This document shows, in pieces, positions 49,326 through 62,145 of a DNA stretch of 64,000 bases (position 1 is the stretch's first letter; every line of letters starts with the position of its first letter). This stretch comes from Planococcus citri. Lineage: Eukaryota > Arthropoda > Insecta > Hemiptera > Pseudococcidae. The translations under genes were made by a program, and so were the position numbers. The notes under the pieces were generated by a model. It did no database searches, was not told the origin of the DNA, and saw nothing but the letters and a program-made list of their open reading frames with translations. The DNA is taken from the NCBI RefSeq assembly GCF_950023065.1, contig NC_088678.1, positions 45,436,580 through 45,500,579 on the forward strand, given 5' to 3'.

Positions 49326-52300
49326 AGAAGATAGGGTTATGTGTGTTGGGTGCTGCACGGTTATTCATGTTTTAACTTCTCGTACACGTCATCCTTCGTC
49401 ATGTACTGATACTCAAATTTTAACACGTATAGGTAAAGGTACAAATACCTAAACCTATCCTTTCTCTATCGTTTCCGTGAAATTATTCTCTTTGTTGTAC
49501 CCACAATAACATATACATTTGAGATAACTCGATCGACTTCGACTTCTGTTTACCTGCCTTATTTTATTTTTTAACCAGACTGACTTTTGGTTTTGTCGAA
49601 GTTTGAGGTTTTACCTACATTTATTTTCAAATGCAGTGTTCAATACGAACGACGCATCAATTGTATGTACATACTACATATTCATGATGCTCCTAGGGTG
49701 ATACATTCGGTGATAAATTATATTTAGTCTCGACTATAGACTGGCATAATAACTCTCGTCATAACCTTAGGTATTCGATCTTTTCGACTTGAATAATAAT
49801 AACTTTATTTTTCTACCTATAAATACCTACAATACATTGCTAGGTACCACAAATTCATGTTTCGTTTGATTTGCTCTCTATGTACTTATACAACGTGTGC
49901 TTGATTTTTACTAAAAATACTCGTGTGTACGTTGTGATTTTTGTAGTGTTAAGCTTAAATAAAACACTCGGAACGAGCCATATTGTTGATATTGGAGGTA
50001 TCTGTCGGTTGTTTGTAGATGAGATTTATACCTAACTGGTGAAACACTACAGATATAGGTAATGTTGACAATAACATAGACCTTCAAAATTTTATAGTCG
50101 GTGATCTCATGCAATATTGGCCAAATTGAAGATAGGATATTAAATTGAAAAATAATCAAATCGGTTTAAATTTTAAATTTTTTGTGAGATTTTTAAACGT
50201 GTGGAAAAAATGTGCAGAGATTTGCGTAGCTGAATGAATGTCCGGACTAACGTGGCGAAAACTGTAAATCATTATGGTGAAAATGGAAGAAAAAATAAAA
50301 ATAAACAAGGAACTATTTTTAAAAATAATTTCAAAACAGATTTTCCAAGGTATAAATTAAAAGCAGAGTTTCGATGCTTCCGAGCTAAATATTCTACCCA
50401 CCTTTGGTAAAAGTAGAATTGAAAAATGAGATTTTTAAAATTCAACATAGGTATGGAATTACGGTTTTTCATACCTAATGATGAAATGATGATGATCAAC
50501 ACCGAATTTTCATTAATGCGTAGGAATGTATCAAAGACGAAGATCTATATTAGTAGTTACCTATTTAATTTCAATCAATCAGCTTTTTTATACTGTGTTA
50601 CTCATCTAATATTTCAACAAAAACAACTTATTGTGGTGAAATGTATTGCAGATTGGGTTTCTGCTTTGCTTGAATAATTTCAAAAATAGGTAAAATGATA
50701 CGGGTGATTATATTTTTATGCAAAAAAATAATACTATTTACTGTGGATTAATGTAATGAAAATTCTACACCATTCAGTAGAAATTTTGTGGTTATTCTAA
50801 AAATTTATTTTTCAAGCATTCTGGTTTAATCAATTTTACATCTCCAAATTTATAATTTTAGTGATCAAATCAGAAAGTTAGAAATAAAAACTTTTGCGGT
50901 CAGACTTATTCATTTTCAAAAATTTTCAATTTTACTTACTCTTTCGTGATGACATTTTTTCGTAATTTTTTAATTTTGCTACTCCCTCCTCCTCCGCCGT
51001 AGCTATTCCTTTTTTTTTGTTACGGTGAATAATGTGAGTACAATTCTTTAAGTTAATTTTTTTCACTGTTTTTCTTTTACTCTTTTACTTTTTTTATTTG
51101 ACGAATTTCTGAAATCAACAAAATTATTGACCTATCCCATTTTGATAGAAACATACTCATAAATAAGATACACATTGATTTTTTACAACAAAAAAAAACA
51201 GTATTTTTTTAATTAGTTTATTTTTGAAAAATTTTATTTACTTTCATTTTCAATTCAATTTTTATGATGAATATACATACTTATAAAAACTGAATTCAAA
51301 ACTGGATTTAAAACTGAAGTCAATTATCATCCTCCTCCTCACTCCCTCAATCAATTGTAACTATTTTGAAGCCAATATATACATGGTCGCCAGAAAAAGC
51401 TGGATATTCTGGAATACCTACATTTAAATTGCTTTGAAAGCCAATATAATCGACTTTTTGGCAGCTGAAAATTTGTATCATGAATTCATGAGTTTGACTT
51501 TGAGCTGGATTTGACTTACTAGTTCTTTTCGTGTACACATCAAACAATTCAAAATACAGTGTGTGATGAACTGGTACCTAATAGGTACTGGTACATATAA
51601 GATGAAGATGGAGAATTGGAGACTCGAAAGCATAAAACACGGCAGAAGTTATGCAACTTTATTAACATTAATGTTTGAATATTTATTATTGCATAGAAAA
51701 ACTTTCTTGGGCGTTTCTTTTTTTCAATAAGAATCTACGTTCAATTTCTTCTCACAGATTGTTGTATGTATTTGGTCATACTAGATCCCTTTCCTTCACC
51801 TGAAACATTCAAAAAATATTTTTAAAATGGACATAGGATAGGTATTTTTGCTATATTTTCATTCTTACTTCTCTTTATTCTCAATCAAAAAGTCTGTCAA
51901 GGGTAAAAAGTTATCCCAAATGGTGTTTTTCGAGTTGAAATGCCCACGTAGGCATAAGTATTACGCAAATAGGATCAAATCATAGACCTACGCTTTTGAC
52001 TCAGTTGTTTTGACGTCATTTAATGAAACGCTGTCCACAAACTTCGTATGAATGTCCATTGTTCAGACCCGTGTTAAACTCTCGTACAATTCTGGATTAG
52101 TAAAAATATCCACAAACTTTTTTTTCGAGATGAACGATTTTAAAGCATAAAAGCGAAATTATCGAAGATAAACCGAATAAAAATTATTTTTGGGATAGAA
52201 AAGTAAAAATTAGCAGCAAAGCCCGGATTTTAGGCCAGAAATTCAATTTTTCAATTATAATTTTTTTTTTAATCTTGATCAATTTCCAAATAGAACTCAA

Positions 52301-54029
52301 ATTTTCCAATTTGAAGACAGTTTTGCCAGTACCTACCTAAAAAGAAAAAAAGCTGTCCCTAGCCTCTGGCTCACGAAAACAATTAGTTATATTATACAAC
52401 GTTTGTATGAAAATGTATCCATTTCTTATCGAATGAAACTATATATTTCGGAATTTTGAGGAAAAAATCTGCGTATACTTACGTAGGTACGTATTTTGAT
52501 TCTTATAAACAACATTCGCGAAACATTCATCTTGAAATTCGACCTTTATCGCAGTAGTGAGTAACCGTGGGCGTTATTTTTTCGGACACATATCTAAAAA
52601 ATTATGGCTTCCAGTAATTCACCAAAAAAAAAAAAAGGAAAAAGAAAGAAAGAATAGAAACAAGAAATACGTACACAATGTATGAAAAGGAACCACTGTA
52701 AGACACATTTTTCATTAAAAATTCTCTTCGAACGAAAATAATTTATTTGAAACTTCAGTACTTCTCAAGACTGGACTGAATTTGAAATTACTTACTTGGT
52801 GGATACAGCGTAGGTATAATGTAGCAAAATCAATAATTGCGTTGTTTTTCACGTACAATCGACTCTCGAGAGGCAATAATTTGGAAAAACTGAAAGAATG
52901 GAGAAGCGTTTTTTCCCTTGAACAACAATACCTAGGTACCTACTACCTACGCTGAAAAACTTTGGAATTCCGCTGGAAAATTATTTTTATATATTCTCCT
53001 GTAGATAACTGAATATTTTCTTGATTTTTAATTCTATAAATTGTCGACATTTTTAAACTTGGAAGAGCTTTTATTGAAATTTTTTACAACTTGTATCTAC
53101 CTACTTGCGTTTCAAAAACTTTTTTTTTTCGTTATTCATTTTTTTGTTATCAGAACAGTGTACGATTTCGAAGATGTTACGCTCTTTTATATAAATTTTA
53201 GCCATTGTCTCACACGAATGTACTTTTATTTTCTCAATGACAATACGGATGTTCGTAAAATTTTTCGAGAACGAAAAGTAATATCTTTAAAGCCACCTCA
53301 CCTTACGTTAGATTAAGTTTCAATTTGAAATGATTCGTAGGAAAAAAAAATCATCTAAAGGGATAAGATATCGCCGCGCGCGTTAGAATTAAGAATTTCT
53401 TTTACGTAGGTATTCGAACACCTCCGCTTGAAATCTAACGTAGGTAGGTAAGCAAAGGAATTTTAGAATCCAGATTGATTATAAAACGTTCTCATTTAAA
53501 TGCTACAACAGATTATCTGGTGGGTACCGAGAATACCTATAGTAATGGAAGTAGAAACTGTAATCTATTCTTGAACAAACTAAACACCTTTAAACTGAAA
53601 AAGGTGTAAGAGAATTACCTTCATTTGATGTACCGCTTGTAAAAGTAGGTAAAACAGATCTTCTGCAAAGGTGTTACGTGCTAAAGTTATCCGTCGAGAG
53701 AAGTGTATATATGTGAGTTTTATGTGCTCGCGTTTATTGATTAATTATGTAAAATAACTTTACTACGGTCATGGTATTGCCTACCTTTTCCCCCTCGTGT
53801 CTACCAACCAACCTTTGCCGCCTTTACTTTTGAGCCGTAACATGTGGACATCGCACAGTGTGCTATTTTCTTTTCAATATGTTATTCGCCATACGCGTTG
53901 ATTTTTTTTTCACCAACTTAGTCATGCTTCGGATGACCTTGAATAATTTACGAATAGCTTGTAATTATTCTTTACGCTTATATAGTGGGTAACGTTTAAC
54001 ATTACATATTTTTTTTGTGCGTTTTTCAG

Positions 54030-54197
54030 AAAGTAGAAAGATGGCCTCTAGCGGGTCCGATGATGCATCGAAAACCACCACTCCCCTTAGTGGGAGTACA
54101 AATTTGTCCTCCACAACCTCCGCGACTGTTATTACATCTACCACTCCGCTTACATCTACTAAAATACTTCCAACGACTGAACCATCTAAACCTATAA
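54030..54197 (+). CDS. Syt1: Syt1 exon with start codon (residues 1-52)
   Basis: The acceptor GTTTTTCAG ends at 54029. Eleven untranslated bases precede ATG at 54041, then MASSGSDDASKTTTPLSGS through TEPSKPI. The donor is CTATAA|GTACGT at 54198, leaving one base in phase 1. The N-terminal lumenal region is fast-evolving in this family, so this exon rests mainly on splice phase and position. Confidence 0.83.
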   Translation, partial: KVERWPLAGPMMHRKPPLPLVGVQICPPQPPRLLLHLPLRLHLLKYFQRLNHLNL

Positions 54198-57100
54198 GTA
54201 CGTATAGTGTTATTTTATGCATTCGTTAAAATATTATTTTATATTTAATTAATAATTAATAATTATGCTCGTATGTACCATGGAGTGATTGTCAAAAATG
54301 TTCATCGTGGATAGAATTTTTTGTCAATTATGATGAGGGTTGCTCATTCATTCAAAAAACTTCCAAAGTTTATTTCAGCTGACAAATAGGCTGTGTAAAA
54401 ATTGAAATGGGTATAAAAAAGGGAAGAAAAACTTTGAAAATAATCATGTTGGATAACTATACAGGATTTGAATAATTTTGTTTAAAAAATAGCGACATTT
54501 TTGTACAAAGGAGGAGTCCCTATAAGGCCATTTTTTGGCCCCACGACAGTTATGGACTGGACCACTCTTAAAATATTGTAATAAATATCCAAAATACGAA
54601 TCGGTGGTTGGTTAACCTAAAATGACCATTTTTTGGGCTCCAGGGGTTCCCAAAGTTGTGATTACAAAAAGAATTTTAGGAACCACTGAGTATTATTTTC
54701 AAAAACTTTTTTAGCGTAAAATATCTGTTTTGATTTTCCTATTTTCGACCCTCGTGGGCAGAAATTGGGGGGGGGTTGATTTTTGGAAAATTTTGGAACC
54801 ACCATTTTGAACCTACCCCTTTGAGCCCCCCTAAAAAGCTTTTTAGAGTTTATTAGTATCTGAAAGACCTTCATCCTACCAAATTTTGAGCTCAATAAAA
54901 TTTTCCGCTGGTACTCAAAAATCCAGTTTTCCATTTTTTCGCAATTTCAAAATTTTGGGAACCCCTGGAAAACTAGAAACCTGCGATTTGCGCCAAACGT
55001 AACGTTTTGAGGTATATACGTATTCAACTATCTTGATGAAAAAGTTGAATTAAGCTCCCTGTATATTCGTAATTTTAAACCCTTTTTTTTAAAGCCCCCC
55101 ACTTTAGGGAACCCCTAAAGAAGGTTTTTAAGCAAATTTTTTCAAATGAATTGAAGAATTTACATTTGAACCACACTGGCAAGTGCTCGATAATTTTTCA
55201 TTTGATTTTTCTTGTAACTTTCATATTTGAACCATTTTGTGCCGAATTTTGAGATTTTTACTCTTCCAAAAAACGTTAAAGTCACGTTTTCACTATTTCA
55301 ATGGAGTAAAATCTCAGAATTTTGCCCAAAAAATCTTTAAGTTACGCATTTCCATCCAAAGCATCTCTCCTTCATTCAAATCCTTCAAAAACTATCTAGG
55401 GTGTTTTTTAAACATCTAGTAAATTTTGGTGCCCCTCCAAAAAAATTGAAAAATCTCAGTATGAAATGTTCAAAAATGAACTTTGAATCCAGGTATCAGT
55501 AAATTTTTTTTCAAAATGAAACATCGAATTCGAACTAGAGTTGGTTCTTTGTGTTAAGTACATATTTAAATTTTAAACTTCGAATTTCATTTTTTTTTTT
55601 TTTTTTTTTTTTTTTTGAAGAAACGAAAAACATTTATTGTAGTTGTAATTGAATCTGAATACATACCTACCTATTTCCCATCTTTTTTTGATACATAGTC
55701 GAATTGATTTCCAGCTCAAGTTTTTGACCAAGAAAACGAACATGCTGACACGTGAATTTTTTTTCCATTTGGTTTTTATTTGACAAAATTTCAAAAAATC
55801 TTGCCATTGTCGATTTTTTTTTATCAAATTTTGGAATGTCTCATTTATTTTATTTTTCATTCAAAATTCTGGATTTTGTTCTTCATTTCATTCTGCTTAC
55901 TTCGAAAATAGAATTTCAACTTGAAAAAATGTTGACACTTTCTTTTCTCCAAAATTGGAAAAAAATAGGTACTTAACTCTTCCATTGGCGACTTTTGAAT
56001 GTAATTTAGTTATTTCTTGGTGGAGTATTCACAGTATTTTTTTCTTCATTTTTGGTTCATATTTTGACGTATTTTCGGCGATTGAAATTTTCAAACATAA
56101 AAACCACAAGTAAGCCAAGGAACGACCACTTTTCAAAAAACTCCTTTTCAATTTAATTGGACACCAAAAATTCCAAAAAACTGTGCTGACCTCTATATTT
56201 GTATCTAGTATATTTGAAGTTCTACGAATTAAGTTCAGTCAAGTTAATTGTTTTATCTCATTTCAAAATTGAAGGAGCTAAGGCACTTGGAAAATTGTGA
56301 TCCTTTTACCAGTCAAATTATTCGAAGCCTGTAGCAGAATACCTAGGAACTTACATTTAATTCGTTGTTTTTTTTCCTCCAATACAGGTACAACACCAGC
56401 TGAAAATGCCGTGATGGAAATTCTCAATAAGGGTCAGGATATATCAGGGGTAGAATCAAGATGGGTTTATATGACTATTGTAATAGGTGAGTGGAAAAAT
56501 TACACACTTACCAGCCTACAATAAAATTGGTAAAACGTATATTTAATTATTCGATGTTACTAAACTTGCGAATTTTCATTTAGGAATCACGCTGGTTGTA
56601 TTTGGAATATGTTTTTGCTGTATCAGAAGATGTTTCAGAAAGCGGAGAGCGAAAGATGCAAAGAAAGGCAAAGGTGTTGTAGATTTAAAATCAGTACAAT
56701 TATTAGGGTCAGCGTACAAAGAAAAAGTATGTAAATAAGATCTCTTATTCGGTTACAGAATTAAAATCGGTGTGCATGTAGAATTAATTTGCAAAATTTG
56801 TGAATTTAGGTACAACCGGATATGGATGAATTAACGGAGAACGCCGAGGATATCGCAGAAGAAGGAGAGAAAAAAGAAGAAATAAAATTAGGAAGACTGC
56901 AATATAAAGTGCGTAATGCAGAATAGACGTTTTACCCAGTATTGATCCAAATTTCGGGTAGATATTTGGTTCCATTTTACATTCGGTTTATTTTTTCAAA
57001 AGATGGAGTACGACTTCAACGCAAACAGCTTATCAGTGACTGTTATTCAAGCGGAAGATTTACCAGCTCTTGATATGGGTGGGACTTCCGATCCTTACGT

Positions 57101-57930
57101 AAAAGTTTACCTGCTTCCAGATAAAAAGAAGAAATTTGAGACTAAAGTGCACAGAAAAACGTTAAACCCTGTATTTAATGAAACATTCGTCTTCAAAGTA
57201 TGTATCATAACGAAAATCCCAATACTTATAGTTATACCTTAAGAAGGTTTAAAATATTGCCACCGATTCGCGAGCTATAGATTTACTCCAGATAGGTACC
57301 TTCTATTTATACGACCTATATACGTCGAGTTTAATAAAATGAACCCCCGTCACTTGAAATTTACGTCGAAAAGTATTTAAAAAATGGAAAACGTTTTGGT
57401 ACTTTAATTCTGTCGACCGTCTGTTCGACAAAGTGATTAGTTATATACTTGTAGGTACAATATCGATCGAATATATGTATAGTCGAGTTACCTCCTCCTA
57501 CGCGTATCCACAATTTTCATTTTCGTATAAAAGAAATATCGATGCTTGGTTAAGCCGTGTTTCGTCGATAAAACGATAATACAGCGAGTAAAAATCATTA
57601 ATATTAGAACGGCTCTAGACAATACGTAATTTATCAATTTACTCGTCCGGTAATTAAAAAACAAATCGAGTTCAAAAAAAAAAGTTGACCCTTTTTAATA
57701 TCTGTCTATGTTTGTATGATAGATGATATTTTGGAATCTTTTTTATTCAACAGGGTGTTCCATACGCCGAAGCTATGAATAAAACGTTAGTATTTGCAAT
57801 TTTCGATTTCGATCGGTTTTCAAAACACGATCAAATTGGCGAAGTGAAAGTACCCCTGTGTCAAGTAGATTTAGCTCAAACTATCGAAGAATGGAAAGAA
57901 TTGCAATCGGTGGAAGGTGAAGGCGGACAG
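54041..57930 (+). CDS. Syt1: synaptotagmin 1, 5' part (six coding exons, C2A complete, gene continues beyond window)
   Basis: This is the calcium sensor for synaptic vesicle fusion, anchored in the vesicle membrane. Joined exons 54041-54197, 56388-56486, 56584-56726, 56810-56908, 57003-57197 and 57754-57930 encode 290 residues in one frame with consistent phases and GT-AG borders. Residues 1-77 are a Ser/Thr-rich lumenal tail. The transmembrane segment is 78-99, followed by a Cys cluster (95, 97, 98, 102; likely palmitoylated) and a basic stretch. The linker contains VVDLKSVQLLGSAYKEK and an acidic segment. C2A runs from about 160 to 290, with all five calcium-binding Asp positions (190, 196, 249, 251, 257), a KKKKFETK polybasic strand and the SDPYVKVYLLPDKKKK signature. 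The match to insect Syt1 C2A is nearly residue for residue. C2B exons were not found up to 64000, so the annotation is partial at the 3' end. Confidence 0.96.
54198..56387 (+). other. Syt1 intron after the first coding exon
   Basis: 2.2-kb intron. Its middle (about 54480-55480) looks like a dispersed repeat, a run of 27 T lies at 55590-55616, and TTCAAAATTGAAGGAGCT at about 56263-56280 matches a motif of the fold-back element at 61.3 kb. No exon is seen within it. Confidence 0.75.
54480..55480. repeat. probable dispersed repeat in a Syt1 intron
   Basis: The stretch carries recurring phrases such as CCAGGGGTTCCCAAAG, GGGAACCCCTGGAAAACTAG and AGGGAACCCCTAAAG in alternating orientation. It shares CTGCGATTTGCGCCA in inverted form with the block at 16.2-17.1 kb. 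Borders are unclear; non-coding. Confidence 0.4.
56388..56486 (+). CDS. Syt1: Syt1 coding exon 2 (residues 53-85)
   Basis: Completes Ser53, then TTPAENAVMEILNKGQDISG and ESRWVYMTIVI, the start of the membrane segment. Acceptor CCAATACAG; donor ATAG|GTGAGT with one base carried. Confidence 0.92.
56584..56726 (+). CDS. Syt1: Syt1 coding exon 3 (residues 86-133)
   Basis: Encodes the rest of the membrane helix (GITLVVFGICFCCIRRCF), the Lys/Arg stretch and the conserved linker VVDLKSVQLLGSAYKEK. Donor AAA|GTATGT, phase 0. Confidence 0.95.
56810..56908 (+). CDS. Syt1: Syt1 coding exon 4 (residues 134-166)
   Basis: VQPDMDELTENAED followed by a Glu/Lys-rich acidic linker and KLGRLQYK at the start of C2A. 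Acceptor GAATTTAG, donor AAA|GTGCGT, phase 0 at both ends. Confidence 0.94.
57003..57197 (+). CDS. Syt1: Syt1 coding exon 5 (residues 167-231, C2A first half)
   Basis: MEYDFNANSLSVTVIQAEDL, then the first calcium loop (LDMGGTSDPY, Asp190 and Asp196), the polybasic strand and NPVFNETFVFK. Acceptor TTTTCAAAAG; donor AAA|GTATGT. Confidence 0.96.
57754..57930 (+). CDS. Syt1: Syt1 coding exon 6 (residues 232-290, C2A second half)
   Basis: GVPYAEAMNKTLVFAIFDFD contains Asp249 and Asp251, and Asp257 follows in RFSKHDQIGE. The exon ends VEGEGGQ with donor CAG|GTTAGT, phase 0. The next exon of the family (starting near a KLGDICFSLRY-type sequence of C2B) is not present in this window. Confidence 0.96.
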
Positions 57931-60900
57931 GTTAGTTTGATTTTCATTCTTAAATTCATTCAAATTACAAAGGTTTTAGTATAATTTAATGCACACTTGG
58001 ACATATATAATTTTGTCAAAAATACATAAGCCTCAAAAACACTTCACTATTTTTTCTTTAAGTAGGTACTTTGTACCTACTCAGTTATTAATTTACTAAC
58101 GAGGTATAATGGAATCCTCGTAAAATGAAAAAATTCACTCGAAAATTTCGATACGAGTGGTTCTTATTTTTAGCAGAACTTTTTAATATCCGCCAAGTTT
58201 CTCAAAATTATTATAAATAAATTAAATGAAAGCTTTTCAGAAATTTTCCATTTTTTTAACACGAATCTATATTTGATTTTTGAGAAATTTGGTTGTATTA
58301 TTAATTTATATATATTTTATTTTTAATTAATTTTACGCACAAAATTATTACCTATATTGCGTTTTTTTCAATTTATTACACCGAAAAAAAAAAAAAAATA
58401 CCTATATTTTCACGGTTTTTATTTTTCTTGAAACATTCGAGCTTATAGTACCAATTTTTTTCCAACCATTTTCCCACCAACACGCATCACATTTATCATT
58501 GGTATTGCGGTATTTTTATTTATTTTTTTACAAATATTTACGATATTATTATTTAATTCATCAGAGCGCAATTGGCAGAAATTTTAATTCATTGCACAGC
58601 ACCGCTAATTATTGATCTTACAATTAATTTATATTTCAGCTTTATTTTTTGGTAATTTTATTATGGTATTTAGTAATGTTGGCACCTTTTTTATATATCT
58701 TATTATACGTAAAAGCAGCTTGAACCGAAATTTTTTCCGAAAATTACCTGATCGCACATTATTTACCGCTAAATAGCATAAAAATTGCGCATAAATTTTT
58801 GAGCTTATAGCAATAATAATTTACTTTTGTGGCAAAATTATTTCAATTTTGAATAAAAATTCACCGAGGTACAAGTACGAGTCCATCAGCAGAGATTGGA
58901 GTTTCGAATTTTGATATTCGTATGTGCGGAAAAACGAAGTATATTTTAATTTATGTACCTAATGATTCTCTGCATTTAAGTAGGTTTAATACTTTATAAG
59001 ATTAGTTATTTAAAAAAATAAAATACAAAAAAAGGACAATGATGGCATAAAACCACTATATTTTTACTCGTCCGCAAATCGTATCTACCTTCTACGTAGG
59101 TATTATGTGGAATTTTCCATTCAACGAGATAAAAGCAACTCTTAAATGTCAAATGCAGTCTTACTCAAGTTGATGATTTTTTTTTTCTGCGTAAAATTAT
59201 GTTCGAGCTGCTAACTACCTATAACTATTTTTTAAAATATAAAAATGTTGAGATTTGGAAGGTTACCTGTCTACCTGGTAAACTTTGTCGAGCAGGTTAA
59301 TCATATTTCAAAACAAAAGTTTAAAAGTTTGTAGCTACCTAACGAAACGAGAATAATCGAGCCTTTGAGTTATTTCGCGTCAACAATATTACTTCGAAAG
59401 TAGATAGGTATACCCTAAAATCGAGTGAAATGCTGAACAGCATAAAATCTGTCAGTTTTAGTGTTCCTTTATATAATTCGAAGACTACATCTACACTCCT
59501 CTCCCATCACATCGAAGCAGGTGTATTTATATGGCCGATAAATTGAATCCAAATCTGGAAAATTTTAGAGATATTTGTAACTAGGTAGGTGGGTATCATT
59601 TTTATCTTATCTCGAGTCAATTGAATGGAAAATTCACCTGAATTTTTTCGCCACATTTTTATTCGAAAAAATAAATTTGTTTCTTCGTTGAAATTTTAAA
59701 ATAAGCATTTTAAAATTTCTATACGAAAATTTGGTCGATAATTTTTGTATAAAAATGTGTTAGATACTTTCGACGTTATCGTCACCCGGACGGTGTGAAA
59801 TTATAGTGGTTTTACGATGATATTTTATTTTTTTCTGTGAACGATATCCACAGTTCTACAATGCTATTTTAATTTTTTTCCATTACGAATACAATTTTTT
59901 TAAATTGATGTTTTTCTTTTTTTGTGATTTCTTTTTACACCGAATTTTTCTTCGCTCCGCTTTTCGCCTATGTTCTATCTTGGATTCGAATTTGCATGTC
60001 ATGTTCGCTTCCACTTCATGTAAGTATTAATATAAATGTCATACGCAGCACAAAATATAAAAAAATAAGTTGAGAATAGAAAACAAACCAACAAATATCG
60101 TGTGTTAATCGTGTTTCGTTCGTGTGTGCTATAATGCTGTTGCTGTTGCCGCTGTATTTTCTTCGCATTTAACAAATTTAAGTTAGGTGACTGGAAGAAT
60201 AAATTAAAAGGTTTCTAAAACGATGCAATAATAATTTTTATAGGTAGAGTACATTATTATGTACTGCATGAACTATAGTAGTGATAGTCGTATTGTCAGA
60301 AATTCGTCATAGTCTAAAATTCTTCTTCTCCTTCTGACCGTATTGTTTTCTGCTGTTGAAAAGGTTTGTTTGTGTTTGATCGGGGGGAGGGGGAGAGAAA
60401 AAAGCGATGGAGGATTTATCTACAACTATTATATGTGTGCAGTGTGTATAAGTGAATTTCGATCTACTTTTTTTTAAATTCTGAAGCTGGAATTTTGTCT
60501 TGATTTGTCTCATTTGGCGTCGTGTAGTGAACTGACAGTTCTGTGCAGTACGAATGAAGTGAAAATTGAATGTTTGATCATCAGACACCATAATTTTTTT
60601 AACCTGAAGCAGTGAAGCTTCATCTCCAATTCTCCATCTTCGTGGAATGTTTTAATTGCAAATGTACCGGGTATTACGTTTTTTTTTTGTATGCTGATTT
60701 AATGTTCTCATGAGTTGAACTAGATACGAGTGAATAAGTTTGCCTACGTTTCAATCAGAAGGCTCTACGTACGTTTCAGTTCAAAAATTGTTTTTATCAT
60801 TTTTGGTTTCCAGTTTCCGTTTTATTGTATACCCAGTAGCATAACGAGAAAATGATGAGAAAAATGCGAGGAAAAGTACATACTTAATAAGCTTGATTGA

Positions 60901-61346
60901 TTGAACGCATAAGAGAGGAATGGTAAACTGAACCCTCATTTCGTACTGTCGAATCATTTTTGAATTCTATTATTTGATCTTGATTCAGCTCATGTGATTC
61001 ATCCTGGTCTGTTTTGTTCTTGAACATTTATTTTCTCATTTGTTTCGAGGGTCTGTCCTAATTCATTGAGTTTTAACACAATTTCGTTCTATTTGTCTTG
61101 CTCAATAAGAAATCTGGTTCTAGAACAATTTCTTATTTGAATTCTTTGCCTCTGGTTTGGTTTGTTGTGATTCGTTCTGTTCTGTTGAGTTCCTTTGTAA
61201 ATGCAAAAAATTCTGTTTCACTATTTGATAATTATTGTACACATTTCATTCAATCCGAATTATTTGACGACGATGAAGATTGAAATATTTTAAAGGTCAC
61301 TGTCTCCTCAGTTTGCTGGCTTGAATTACTATTAATACCCGGTGTA
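57931..61346 (+). other. Syt1 intron, no exon seen
   Basis: AT-rich sequence with TACC/TAGG runs. A purine-rich stretch GATCGGGGGGAGGGGGAGAG lies at about 60379-60398. No C2B-like coding sequence is visible on the + strand. The short frames (60307-60591 minus, 61098-61283 plus) show no domain. Confidence 0.65.
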
Positions 61347-62145
61347 GGGTGTTCCGGGACAGGTGTCAACCCCTGCGACTGATAATACTCCAACCCAAAC
61401 TACACAGGTGTAAGTTGATTTGCCGATCCTTAAAAATTGAAGGGGCAAAGTTATGTGTCATGTATTGTAATTCCTCGACTATTATAGATAGCTTCAATCT
61501 GATTTCGCCATGTTATAGAACTCCTCAAGGAGTATAAAAAAAAGGTTATTTAAAATTTTTGCCTATCTTCAAAATTGAAGGAGCTGTGATCACTTCAAAT
61601 TTTCAATGTGCTCTAGCACCTTCAATTTTAGATCTAGGCAAAATGTAGTTATGTTCTTTTTTGAAAAACAATGAATGTGCTACAACTTATACGTTGCATC
61701 AATTGTTGGCCTAAACTCAAAATTGAAGGCGCCAGAGCATTTCGAAAATTTTGAGCGATCGTAGCTCCTTCAATTTTGAAGATAGACCAACAAGTGATAT
61801 AACTCAAGTTGTAGAACTTTGAATGTTCTTCAAAAAAGAACATAACTACATTTTGCCTAGATCTAAAATTGAAGGTGCTAGCGCACATTGAAAATTTGAA
61901 GCGATCACAGCTCCCTCAATTTTGAAGATAGGCAAAAAATGAAAATAATTTTTTTACGGTCGTTGAAGAGTTCTACAACATGGTGAAATCAATAGTTGAG
62001 GAATTGCACTACCTCAAAGAATTGACAATAAATGACCTGTAATTTTGTCCCTTCAATTTTTTGGGTCGGTAAACCAACTTACATCTGCGTGGTTTGGGTT
62101 GGTGTATTACCAGTCAAAGGGATTGACACCTCTCCCGGAACACCC
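61347..62145. mobile_element. 799-bp fold-back element with TA duplication
   Basis: Almost the whole element is an inverted repeat. The left end is GGGTGTTCCGGGACAGGTGT, and the reverse complement of the right end is GGGTGTTCCGGGAGAGGTGT. The two halves stay alignable for roughly 300-390 bp each, including ACCTTCAATTTTAGATCTAG and GCAAAATGTAGTTATGTTCT in both. TA lies on both sides (61345-61346 and 62146-62147). Internally, TCTTCAAAATTGAAGGAGCT and its inverse recur several times. It has no protein frame, so it is non-autonomous. It probably lies in a large Syt1 intron. Confidence 0.85.

Larger units (their letters stand above)
34601..54029. other. intergenic or synaptotagmin upstream region, no coding exon seen
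   Basis: 19 kb without recognisable protein-coding sequence. Contents seen: a perfect GGTACC-centred palindrome at 36369-36384; a short diverged inverted repeat sharing CTGGGTGCA near 37840 and 38075; a GATC-type repeat field at 43005-43345; a TGACGTCA plus X-box pair at 49278-49325; another TGACGTCA at 52011-52018; and many TACC/TAGG runs. The synaptotagmin coding exon 1 has an acceptor just before its ATG, so at least one non-coding first exon should lie somewhere upstream, probably in this stretch. Confidence 0.45.

Noticed and set aside
60307..60591. 94-residue minus-strand frame in the Syt1 intron
   Set aside because: Low-complexity Lys/Arg/Gln content and no domain; lies antisense to an intron.
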